DNA from: CAVQFO01 sp963711725
Lineage (GTDB): Bacteria; Pseudomonadota; Gammaproteobacteria; Nitrococcales; Aquisalimonadaceae
Assembly (NCBI GenBank): GCA_963711725.1
Contig: CAVQFO010000023.1
Span: forward strand, 248,001-312,000
Reading direction: 5' to 3'
Length of the DNA stretch: 64,000 bases
Part shown: in pieces, positions 57,427 through 64,000 of the stretch
Layout: each line of letters starts with the position of its first letter
Position numbering within the stretch: the stretch's first letter is position 1
The notes under the pieces: generated by a model
The model's database searches: none
What the model was told of the DNA's origin: nothing
Seen by the model: only the letters and a program-made list of their open reading frames with translations
Program-made: the position numbers and the translations under genes

Positions 57427-57799
57427 ATTCGCGGCGATGAACGCCGCTCCTACCACCGTTCTATCATGTGGAAACGGTGCTCCCCGCCGCGAAACCCGGA
57501 ACCATTCGCGGTCGACACGACCGCTCCTGCGCGCCGTCCTGATTCCACGTCCCGCGTCCGACGATCAGGTTGGGATTCGAACCACAGAGGGCACGGAGTT
57601 CCACAGAGGAAAGCAAAGCCCTCCTGTCCTTTTCTGTGGAACTCCGTGCCCTCTGTGGTAAATGCTATCCAGGCCAACGTTCTGCCAGTGTCACTGGATT
57701 GTCGGGTTATGCCGCGCTAATCCGGCCTCCGCCCCGCCACGCAATCCATGATGTCTACCGCCGTCTCCTCATGTGGGAGCGGTCGTGTCGACCGCGAAT
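57427..57799. repeat. Cluster of REP-like palindromes around an accacagag-type inverted repeat
   Basis: No gene in the 406-nt gap 57415-57820. Three REP-like units of the GGAGCGG...CCGCGAAT type lie at 57427-57453, 57504-57527 and 57776-57799. The last two are exact reverse complements over 24 nt. Between them is a perfect 27-bp inverted repeat (57581-57607 and 57633-57659) with a 25-nt loop. Confidence 0.8.
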
Positions 57800-57820
57800 C
57801 GGCCCCGGGGCGAAACACCG

Positions 57821-59092
57821 TCACCGAATATGCATCACGTCCTGGCCCATCATCTCGGCGGTGACCAGCACCACGCCCTTGGGCGAGACGTAAAACCGCT
57901 TCCGATCCTCTTCCAGATCCTCGCCGATGACCATGCCGTCGGGTATATCGCAGCCCTCGTCGATGACCGCGCGGCGAATCCGGCAGCCCCGGCCGATGTT
58001 CACCGCCGGCAGGATCACGGAATCCTCCACCACCGAATGCGGCCGGACCACCACCTGCGAGAACAGCAGCGAGTGGCGCACCACGGAGCCGGCGATGATG
58101 TCGCCGCCGGAGACCATGGAGTCCACGGCCATGCCGCGCATGTCGTCGCTGTCGTAGATGAACTTGGCCGGCGGGAGCTGGGCCTGGTAGGTCCAGATCG
58201 GCCATTCCTCATCGTAGATGTCCAATTCCGGGTCTTCGCCGATCAGCTCCTGATTCGCTTCATAGAAAGCATCCACGGTGCCCACGTCGCGCCAGTACGG
58301 CTGCTCGCCGCTGTGGGGATCGTGAAACGGATAGGCGGCCACCTTGTCCTGAGCAATGGCGCCCGGAATGATATCGCGGCCGAAATCCCGGGAGGACTCG
58401 GCGACCTCCGCGTCCCGCCGCAACACGTCGAACAGGTAGTCCCGGTTGAAGACGTAGATGCCCATGGACACCAGGGCCTTATCCGGATTGCCCGGCATGG
58501 GCTCCGGATTCTCCGGCTTTTCGGTGAACTTGAAGACGTAGCCGTCTTCGTCTGCGCTCATGACCCCGAAGGCCTTGGCGCGATCCGGGTGCATTTCCAC
58601 GCAACCCACGGTCATGTCTGCGCCACTTTCCACGTGGCGGGCCACCATGGTGCCGTAGTCCATCTTGTAGACGTGATCGCCGGCCAGCACCAGGACGTAG
58701 CTGGGGTTGTGGGCCTTGAGGATATCGATGTTCTGATAGACGGCATCGGCCGTGCCCGCATACCACAGCGGCTGATCCAGACGCTGCTGGGCGGGCACCA
58801 GCTCCACGAACTCACCGAACTCGCCGCGCAAAAAACCCCAGCCGCGCTGCACGTGCTGAATCAGGGAGTGCGCCTTGTACTGGGTGAGCACACCAATGCG
58901 GCGAATCCCGGAGTTGATGCAGTTAGACAAAGGGAAATCGATGAGGCGGAACTTGCCCCCGAACGGCACCGCCGGCTTGGTGCGCCAGTCGGTGAGGTTG
59001 GCCAGCCTGCCGCCCCGGCCACCGGCCAGGATCAGGGCCATGGTGTCGCGGGTGAGGCGGCTGACAAAGCGAGGATTCCGTTCGAGAAACAT
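57821..59092 (-). CDS. glgC: Glucose-1-phosphate adenylyltransferase
   Basis: Makes ADP-glucose for glycogen. The 423 residues have LILAGGRGGRLANLTDWRTK, GGKFRLIDFPLSNCINSG and LAGDHVYKMDY, then a C-terminal left-handed helix with LPAVNIGRGCRIRRAVIDEG. No other glycogen gene is adjacent; it appears monocistronic. Confidence 0.96.
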   Translation of the reverse strand: MFLERNPRFVSRLTRDTMALILAGGRGGRLANLTDWRTKPAVPFGGKFRLIDFPLSNCINSGIRRIGVLTQYKAHSLIQHVQRGWGFLRGEFGEFVELVPAQQRLDQPLWYAGTADAVYQNIDILKAHNPSYVLVLAGDHVYKMDYGTMVARHVESGADMTVGCVEMHPDRAKAFGVMSADEDGYVFKFTEKPENPEPMPGNPDKALVSMGIYVFNRDYLFDVLRRDAEVAESSRDFGRDIIPGAIAQDKVAAYPFHDPHSGEQPYWRDVGTVDAFYEANQELIGEDPELDIYDEEWPIWTYQAQLPPAKFIYDSDDMRGMAVDSMVSGGDIIAGSVVRHSLLFSQVVVRPHSVVEDSVILPAVNIGRGCRIRRAVIDEGCDIPDGMVIGEDLEEDRKRFYVSPKGVVLVTAEMMGQDVMHIR

Positions 59093-59273
59093 AGTGTGCC
59101 CTGGCTGAAGAATTTCGACGCGGGTGCCGTAATGGACTCGGTTCCCGCTGTTGGCGCTAAGGATACTGTTCCCGGCTTACAGTGCCAACGTCATACGCCC
59201 TTGGACGCCGCCCCCGTGTCCTCCTAACATTGTGGGACGAAACAACAACGAAACCCACCCCGGGAGGAAACCG

Positions 59274-60050
59274 ATGAGGAACACCACCGCCGGCCTGGCC
59301 GCCGTGTGCCTGACCCTGGCAACCACCAGCGCCACCGCCGCCACCGTCATCAAGACCAAGGAACTCTCCGGTAAAACCTCCACCATGACCGTGCAGGGCG
59401 TGATGGCCCGGATGGGCGCGCATAAGGGGCAATACGTGATCGTCGACGCCAAGAAGGGAGCGTTTTACGCCGTCAACGATCAGGCCAAGGAGGTCATCAA
59501 TCTGAGCGAAGGTATTCCCTCTCCGGGCAAAGGCTCCCAGGCCAAGAAAGCACCCAAGGTGGACACCGAGCTCAAGCACGTGGGCACCGGCCCGAAGATC
59601 GCCGGCTATCCAACGGAGCACTACAAGGTGCTGGCCAACGGCAAGGTCTGCGAGGACACCTGGCTGTCGCCCGCGGCCACCAAGGACGCCCATCTAGGCG
59701 ATTTTCTGGACGCGTTCTACAAGTTCTTCAGCAAACAGCGCCGCGCCTATCAGCAAGCCGGAATGCAGTACTCCCCCTGCGACGAGGCCCAGGCCGTGGC
59801 CACGGGCAAATACACCAAGCTGGGCATGGCGATGAAGACCACGCTGCCCGACGGCAGCGTCCGCCAGGAAGTCCTGAGCATCAAAACCGGAGTGGACGTG
59901 CCCGCCTCCACATTCGAGCTTCCCAAGGGTTATCCAGTGATGACCCGCAAGGAACAAATGGAGAAGATTCGCAAGAAGCAGTTCGAGCGCTATCAGGAAA
60001 TGAAGAAGCGCCAGGAACAGCAACAGAAGAAGAACGGAAGCGGAAACTGA
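59274..60050 (+). CDS. Secreted protein, possibly DUF4412-like
   Basis: 258 residues from the ATG at 59274, with GGAGG 7 nt upstream. An N-terminal signal peptide (about 1-23, cleavage near ATA-A). A beta-rich domain follows with IAGYPTEHYKVLANGKVCED, and two cysteines that may form a disulfide. The C-terminus is a charged Lys/Gln-rich helix. The DUF4412 assignment is tentative; function unknown. Confidence 0.8.
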   Translation: MRNTTAGLAAVCLTLATTSATAATVIKTKELSGKTSTMTVQGVMARMGAHKGQYVIVDAKKGAFYAVNDQAKEVINLSEGIPSPGKGSQAKKAPKVDTELKHVGTGPKIAGYPTEHYKVLANGKVCEDTWLSPAATKDAHLGDFLDAFYKFFSKQRRAYQQAGMQYSPCDEAQAVATGKYTKLGMAMKTTLPDGSVRQEVLSIKTGVDVPASTFELPKGYPVMTRKEQMEKIRKKQFERYQEMKKRQEQQQKKNGSGN

Positions 60051-60057
60051 CATCGCC

Positions 60058-60678
60058 TCACCAGGCCGACAGACGGCCGGCCCGCCGCAGATGCTTCACG
60101 TCGGCGGGCCGGTCCACGTCCATCAGCGGCTCAAGCAGCGCCACCGAGAGTTTCAGCCGCCGCGCGCGGCGAAGAGTCTGCGCCAGCACCCGTTCCGATC
60201 CCCATTCCACGCCCCGCATCAGCGCAGCCGGCGACCGGCGTGCGCCGATAAGCAGGTAGCCGCCGTCCAGCGCCGGGCCCAGCACCAGATCGGCGCCGGA
60301 CTCCAGTTCGCGGAACGCCCGATCGATCATCTCCGGCGCCAGCGTGGCGCAGTCGCCACCCACGATCACCCCCAACTCACCCGCGCCGCTGGCCTCACGC
60401 AGCGCACCAGCCATGCGCTGCCCCAGATCCCCGGGGGACTGCGGCCGCAAACCCATCCGGTAACGCCGAGCCAGCGCCCGCAGATACGGATGGCTGCCGG
60501 CGAACCGAATCTCGCGGGAGCAATCGGGCACCGCGGAGGCGACCCGCGCCGTGCGGCCCAGCAGCTGCTTGTATATCCGGCATGCGCCGTACCCACCCCA
60601 ACGCCCGGCCAGTCGCGTCTTCACCCGCCCCGGCACGGGCCCTTTCGCGAAGATCATCAGGCGGCGCCTGGTCGTCAT
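60058..60678 (-). CDS. TIGR04282-type glycosyltransferase/nucleotidyltransferase-like protein (DUF2064)
   Basis: 206 residues starting MTTRRRLMIFAKGPVPGRVKTRL, the family signature. Later come VGGDCATLAPEMIDRAFREL and GPALDGGYLLIGA, resembling a GT-A nucleotide-binding fold. It is coupled to the next gene by a 4-nt overlap. The family name links it to arsenosugar synthesis, but no arsenic gene is visible here. Confidence 0.88.
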   Translation of the reverse strand: MTTRRRLMIFAKGPVPGRVKTRLAGRWGGYGACRIYKQLLGRTARVASAVPDCSREIRFAGSHPYLRALARRYRMGLRPQSPGDLGQRMAGALREASGAGELGVIVGGDCATLAPEMIDRAFRELESGADLVLGPALDGGYLLIGARRSPAALMRGVEWGSERVLAQTLRRARRLKLSVALLEPLMDVDRPADVKHLRRAGRLSAW

Positions 60679-61370
60679 CGGCGCCTCCGAACCGGTTGCA
60701 CGCCGTGGTAGCGCCGGTGCAGCTCGTGCGGGTCCGCGCCCAGCCAGAAGGCCATTCGCAGCCGCCACATCAGCAGGATCGTGCGCCCCACGCCGAACTC
60801 TTCCCACCGCCGGCTTGAGGTCACGATGGGCTCCGAGATGCAGGCCGGGCGCCCGAGCCGCAGCAAAGCCCGGCTCAGGGCGATGTCTTCCATCAAGGGG
60901 ATATCCGGATAGCCGCCCACCTCCCGAAAGGCCTGCCGCCGCATGAAAATCCCCTGATCCCCCGTGGCGATCCCGGACCAACGGGATCGCAGATTCATGG
61001 CCCGCTCCACCACGCGCAGCGGCCAAGGCCGCCCGCTCAGACGCACATCGAATCGGCCCCAAACAGCACCGGCGGTGATCGCGTCCTCGACCAGCGTGCC
61101 CGAGTAGGTGCTGACCAACGTATCGGCATGCAGGAACCACAGCACGTCGCCTCCGGCGACGGCCGCGCCGGCGTTCATCTGGGCAGCGCGCCCCCGCCGC
61201 ACCACCACCACCCGATCGGCGAGCGGCCGGGCGCGCTCCACGGTGGCGTCGGCACTGCCACCGTCGGCGACCACGACCTCGACGCCGCGATACCGCATTG
61301 CCTGAAGCGGCTTCAGTGTATCGACGACGGCGTAGGCCTCGTTCAATGTAGGGATGATGATCGAGAGCAT
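60675..61370 (-). CDS. TIGR04283-type family 2 glycosyltransferase
   Basis: 231 residues. GT2 fold with MLSIIIPTLNEAYAVVDTL, VVVADGGSADATVERA, the DxD-like WFLHADT and the acceptor motif GDQGIFMRRQAFREVGGYP. It pairs with the TIGR04282-type gene, as in many genomes. Substrate uncertain. Confidence 0.9.
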   Translation of the reverse strand: MLSIIIPTLNEAYAVVDTLKPLQAMRYRGVEVVVADGGSADATVERARPLADRVVVVRRGRAAQMNAGAAVAGGDVLWFLHADTLVSTYSGTLVEDAITAGAVWGRFDVRLSGRPWPLRVVERAMNLRSRWSGIATGDQGIFMRRQAFREVGGYPDIPLMEDIALSRALLRLGRPACISEPIVTSSRRWEEFGVGRTILLMWRLRMAFWLGADPHELHRRYHGVQPVRRRR

Positions 61371-61427
61371 CGACAGATCGGGGCTGCTGACAGTTGATTC
61401 CGCTGATGATAAGCTACGTTCCGCTCT

Positions 61428-61503
61428 GGGGCCGTAGCTCAGTTGGGAGAGCGCAGCAATCGCACTGCTGAGGTCAGGGGTTCGACTCCCCTCGGCTCCA
61501 CCA
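61428..61503 (+). tRNA. tRNA-Ala (anticodon CGC)
   Basis: 76 nt including CCA. Acceptor GGGGCCG pairs with CGGCTCC and keeps the G3:U70 alanine identity pair. The anticodon loop ATCGCAC in stem CAGCA/TGCTG gives CGC, reading GCG. The T-loop is GGTTCGACTCC. Confidence 0.95.
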
Positions 61504-61509
61504 GAATTC

Positions 61510-61544
61510 AGAACGGCCGAACCCGCTGCGGGTTCGGCCGTTCT
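61510..61544. terminator. Strong hairpin after tRNA-Ala
   Basis: 16-bp perfect stem AGAACGGCCGAACCCG/CGGGTTCGGCCGTTCT with a 3-nt loop, 6 nt past the tRNA and 14 nt from the HxlR stop. U-tract poor (TTCT), but position and stem argue for a bidirectional terminator. Confidence 0.65.
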
Positions 61545-61558
61545 AGCTTATGCCTGCC

Positions 61559-62266
61559 TCAGACCGCGATCGGATCAGCTGCCAGGGAATCCGCCCCCAG
61601 GCGAACCAGCGGGCTGCCCTGAAGCCAAGTCAGCAGGCCCTGCTTGAGCGCGGGGGCCCCGAAGAGTTCGATCCTGCCGGCACGCACCGCCTCCTGAGCG
61701 CGAAGACGCCACATCCACACCTCCGTAAGCGTACGCACACTGCTGCGGAGCATGATGTCGACCTCGTGGCCCGGGTCTTCGCGACACAAATCCACCTCGC
61801 CGCCATCGGAGACCAGCCACCACCGGCCCATGCCCGGTGGGGCATCGGTAAGGTGGAACTCCACGACGATGCGCCTTTCCGGGAAGGCTTTCCCGTTGAC
61901 ACTGCGACGGATGTCCCACATCAACAAGCCCGCGTCGAGGTCTTGCTCCGCAAACCGGCTGCCCACCCATCGATGGCCCCACACCGCCATGAACTCGATC
62001 ATGGCGCGCAGCTCCCCACCGGCCGGGGTCAACTCATACATCGTCATCCCTTTCGCGTCCCGCACCCGCCGAATTACACCCGCCAGCGTGAGCTGCTTGA
62101 GCCTGCGGGAAAGCAGCGTCGGCGAGATGAGCGGCAGGCCGCGCCGCAGCTCGTTGAAGTGCCGGCTTCCCGCGATCAACTCCCGCACAACCAGCATCGT
62201 CCAGCGTTCACAAAGCAGCTCCGCGGCCTTCGCCACGGGGCAGAACTGACCATAACCCCTGTCCAT
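61559..62266 (-). CDS. HxlR-family winged-helix regulator with C-terminal extension
   Basis: 235 residues from the ATG at 62266 (GGAGG 8 nt upstream; an ATG two codons earlier overlaps the SD). Residues 1-115 are the HxlR domain, with CPVAKAAELLCERWTMLVVRELIAG and LISPTLLSRRLKQL. A C-terminal part of about 115 residues is unlike the short classic family and resembles an SCP2-like fold (tentative). Divergent from the hemoglobin gene across a palindromic site. Confidence 0.88.
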   Translation of the reverse strand: MDRGYGQFCPVAKAAELLCERWTMLVVRELIAGSRHFNELRRGLPLISPTLLSRRLKQLTLAGVIRRVRDAKGMTMYELTPAGGELRAMIEFMAVWGHRWVGSRFAEQDLDAGLLMWDIRRSVNGKAFPERRIVVEFHLTDAPPGMGRWWLVSDGGEVDLCREDPGHEVDIMLRSSVRTLTEVWMWRLRAQEAVRAGRIELFGAPALKQGLLTWLQGSPLVRLGADSLAADPIAV

Positions 62267-62321
62267 TTGCATCCCCTCCAGGCCCTGTCTTGGAGTGTAG
62301 TGCGGGCCCGACACGTCAACC

Positions 62322-62338
62322 AGTACACATCGTGTACT
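62322..62338. promoter_or_regulatory. Palindromic operator in the HxlR-hemoglobin divergent region
   Basis: AGTACAC-ATC-GTGTACT, a perfect 7-bp dyad with a 3-nt spacer, midway between the two divergent genes. Sites of the GTACAC-n3-GTGTAC kind are typical HxlR-family operators. Likely bound by the adjacent regulator; inferred from sequence. Confidence 0.7.
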
Positions 62339-62422
62339 AGGCGCGCAGCGGGGACTGGAATACCGTCAATCAAGCACCGGAAGGTGTGGGCAATGACCTC
62401 CATTAACCAAGGACTATACGCC

Positions 62423-62794
62423 ATGAACAGTCTTTATCAGCGACTCGGCGGCGCAGAAGGGATCTCCCGCCTCGTGGACGACGTCGTCGAGGCACATTTG
62501 AGCAATCCGGTCATCAAGGCCCGGTTTCTGCCCTACCTCGAGCGTCCGGAATACGTGGAACAGATCAAGAAGCACACCCGCGACTTTTTCGGGGCCGGAA
62601 GCGGCGGCCCGGAGGTGTACAGTGGGCGAAGCATGGTGGACTCACACCGCGGCATGAACATCAGCGAAGCGGAGTTCATGGCCGCGGTGGACGACATCCT
62701 CGGCGTGCTCACCAGACACGACATGGATCCACAGACCCACGGAGAGGTTCTGTCCATCCTCTATTCGATGAAGAGCGAAATCATGCACGTATAA
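62423..62794 (+). CDS. Group 1 truncated hemoglobin
   Basis: 123 residues from the ATG at 62423 with AAGGA 9 nt upstream. NSLYQRLGGAEGISRLVDDV opens the 2-over-2 fold. The proximal His lies in MVDSHRGMNIS. The role is probably oxygen or NO handling. Expression is likely set by the divergent HxlR regulator. Confidence 0.92.
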   Translation: MNSLYQRLGGAEGISRLVDDVVEAHLSNPVIKARFLPYLERPEYVEQIKKHTRDFFGAGSGGPEVYSGRSMVDSHRGMNISEAEFMAAVDDILGVLTRHDMDPQTHGEVLSILYSMKSEIMHV

Positions 62795-63356
62795 ACCGTG
62801 CTCCGGGAGGCGCGGCCACCCCAGCGGGGGCGGCGGAAAACCAGGCTTTTCATCCGCCGAATCTGATCGTCCCAGGCCCTGGTGGCCCCGCCCTTCGGGT
62901 CGCGCCCTTGTACCCCCGACTGCCCGAGTCGACCTCCGGGAAACGCCCGGTCTCAGGCCTTAGGACCTCTGTCCGCGGCCTACGGGCCCCGCGACCTGGG
63001 TCGGACACCCGGCAAGTTGTTTCTATTACCAAGAAAAACCCCGTAACGCCCCACTATGAGCCTTAAAAACCCTCTTTTTGCGGCCTAATGGACACCCCCC
63101 TGCACCCAAAAACACGAGTGTTCGCGGCGGGCCGCTCACGGCCGGTCAAGCATGGAGGCACTATAGTCCGGCCTCAATAGCAGGACTGCTTTGGAAATCG
63201 GCTGGTTGGCGGGAGCAGAGACGGAGAAGCACGGTGATCGCGCCGTCCCGCATTCCGGAGAAACGGCCCAGGCCCGGCCGCTGGAAAGCGAGTGAATCGA
63301 GCTCATTCGACCCGATTCGCCGCGCACTCGTCCTGCGGGTATGCAAGGATATTCCG
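62795..63356. other. Gene-free GC-rich stretch
   Basis: 562 nt with no convincing gene. Hairpin-prone GC-rich sequence fills 62800-63010, and 63040-63120 is purine/pyrimidine-biased (runs of A and C). I see no tRNA, ncRNA family or insertion sequence. Promoters for the downstream genes probably lie in 63120-63350. Confidence 0.4.
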
Positions 63357-63518
63357 ATGAAAGCGCGGAACGAACGCAACACCCGCCGCTGGATCAACTG
63401 GATTGTGGCCCTAGCCATGATCACCTTGATCATCACCCGGGCGTTGTGTGACCTCAGGTCTTGGCCGCGCATCCTGCCGGGGCCGATCTTCTGTCACCGA
63501 GCAAGGTGGAGCTCATGA
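63357..63518 (+). CDS. Small single-helix membrane protein upstream of the phospholipase D-like gene
   Basis: 53 residues from an ATG at 63357 behind AAGGAT with about 7 nt spacing. A basic N-terminus (MKARNERNTRRW) precedes one hydrophobic helix (INWIVALAMITLIITRAL), then a short polar tail. The stop overlaps the next start as ATGA. The strong SD and coupling support a real gene. No family recognised. Confidence 0.55.
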   Translation: MKARNERNTRRWINWIVALAMITLIITRALCDLRSWPRILPGPIFCHRARWSS

Positions 63519-64000
63519 TTCACCCGATACATTGGCTCACTCTGCACGGACTGTTCGCCACGCTGGCGCTGCTGTTCTATGTGATCAGCTCCCATGTGAT
63601 GCAGCAACGGCGCAGCCCGACGGCGGCCATTGCGTGGGTCATCTTCATGTTGCTATTGCCGTACCTTGCGCTTCCGGCCTACTGGGTCTTCGGCTTTCGG
63701 AAGCTGCCGCGACCGCGCTCAGCGCCATTACCCCGTGCCCCGCACAGCCAACACGCAAACAGCTGGGTGGTGCGGATGGCCCTGGCGCTGGGCCAGCCCG
63801 AACCCGCAGCCTATCGCGAGCTCAACATACACAGCGACGGCCACGACGCCAGACGCGCGTTGCTGGACACCATCGAAGCCGCCCGCCATTCCATCGATAT
63901 CTGCACCTTCCTTATCGGGCGCGACAAGCTGGGCGATGCCGTGATCGAACGGCTCTGCCACAAAGCCCGCAGTGGCGTTCACGTGCGCTTGTTGCTGGAC
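63515..64000 (+). CDS. Cardiolipin synthase/phospholipase D-like protein, N-terminal part (cut by window end)
   Basis: 162 codons to the window edge, starting MIHPIHWLTLHGLFATLALL. Two N-terminal helices with the PLDc_N motif MLLLPYLALPAYWVFG are followed by the beginning of the first PLD domain (IHSDGHDARRALLDTIEAAR). The HKD catalytic motifs lie beyond the window. AAGGTGGAG is just upstream. Confidence 0.88.
   Translation, partial: MIHPIHWLTLHGLFATLALLFYVISSHVMQQRRSPTAAIAWVIFMLLLPYLALPAYWVFGFRKLPRPRSAPLPRAPHSQHANSWVVRMALALGQPEPAAYRELNIHSDGHDARRALLDTIEAARHSIDICTFLIGRDKLGDAVIERLCHKARSGVHVRLLLD

Noticed and set aside
57427..57799. Possible CRISPR array from repeated units
   Set aside because: The units are inverted palindromes with unequal spacing and only three copies, not direct repeats with uniform spacers.

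Overview
The window is ordinary gammaproteobacterial chromosome of high G+C content, probably close to the purple-sulfur-bacteria/Ectothiorhodospiraceae-like lineages. The basis is gene order: carA-carB-greA next to yhbY-rlmE-ftsH-folP, queA-tgt-yajC-secD-secF, suhB/trmJ-cysE-iscS, and ndk-rlmN-pilF-rodZ-hisS-yfgM-bamB. The exact genus cannot be fixed from the sequence alone. There is no prophage, CRISPR array, transposase gene or plasmid backbone.

Layout. 1-8.7 kb: folP (cut by the window edge), ftsH, rlmE, a small membrane protein, yhbY (opposite strand), greA, carB, and carA behind a promoter and an intrinsic-terminator-like leader hairpin. 8.9-12.1 kb: a YadG/YadH-type ABC exporter and nicotinate phosphoribosyltransferase. 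12.2-15.5 kb: an H-NS-family protein, an unrecognised 410-residue protein and an M16 metalloprotease. 15.9-20.5 kb: pdxH, an NfeD-type membrane protease, adk and a YbaK-HDOD fusion. 20.7-31.1 kb, all minus strand: NRDE protein, bamB, yfgM, hisS, rodZ, pilF, rlmN, ndk, iscA, a degenerate iscU-like gene, iscS, cysE. 31.3-34.9 kb: trmJ, suhB, a glycosyltransferase and an LpxH-like phosphoesterase. 35.1-44.4 kb: a DksA-like protein with a second FtsH, a lytic transglycosylase lipoprotein, a HAD hydrolase, a glycosyltransferase, a VTT membrane protein, and a RimK-like ligase beside a GNAT/C39-peptidase fusion. 44.5-50.6 kb: a PilB/GspE-like ATPase coupled to a MacAB-like exporter with two permeases. 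50.7-57.2 kb: an RRM protein and the secF-secD-yajC-tgt-queA group. 57.3-64 kb: tRNA-Leu, glgC, a secreted protein, two small sugar/arsenosugar-type enzymes, tRNA-Ala, an HxlR regulator divergent from a truncated hemoglobin, and a cardiolipin-synthase-like gene cut by the window end.

Three themes stand out. First, the intergenic DNA carries several families of palindromic repeat. They include a 277-bp element with perfect 20-bp terminal inverted repeats flanked by CTAG, plus a truncated second copy; a 156-bp palindromic element between rlmN and pilF; REP-like palindromes; and the accacagag-type and cacgaagag-type inverted repeats. Second, six otherwise normal genes (ybaK-HDOD, hisS, a glycosyltransferase, the VTT gene, rimK-like, queA twice) are each broken by single-base indels. 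Correcting them restores full-length reading frames, which points to sequence error rather than decay. Third, several genes are atypical family members: an IscU-like protein lacking most cluster ligands, an FtsH paralog with a Q/N-rich insert, and a PilB-type ATPase in an ABC-export operon.
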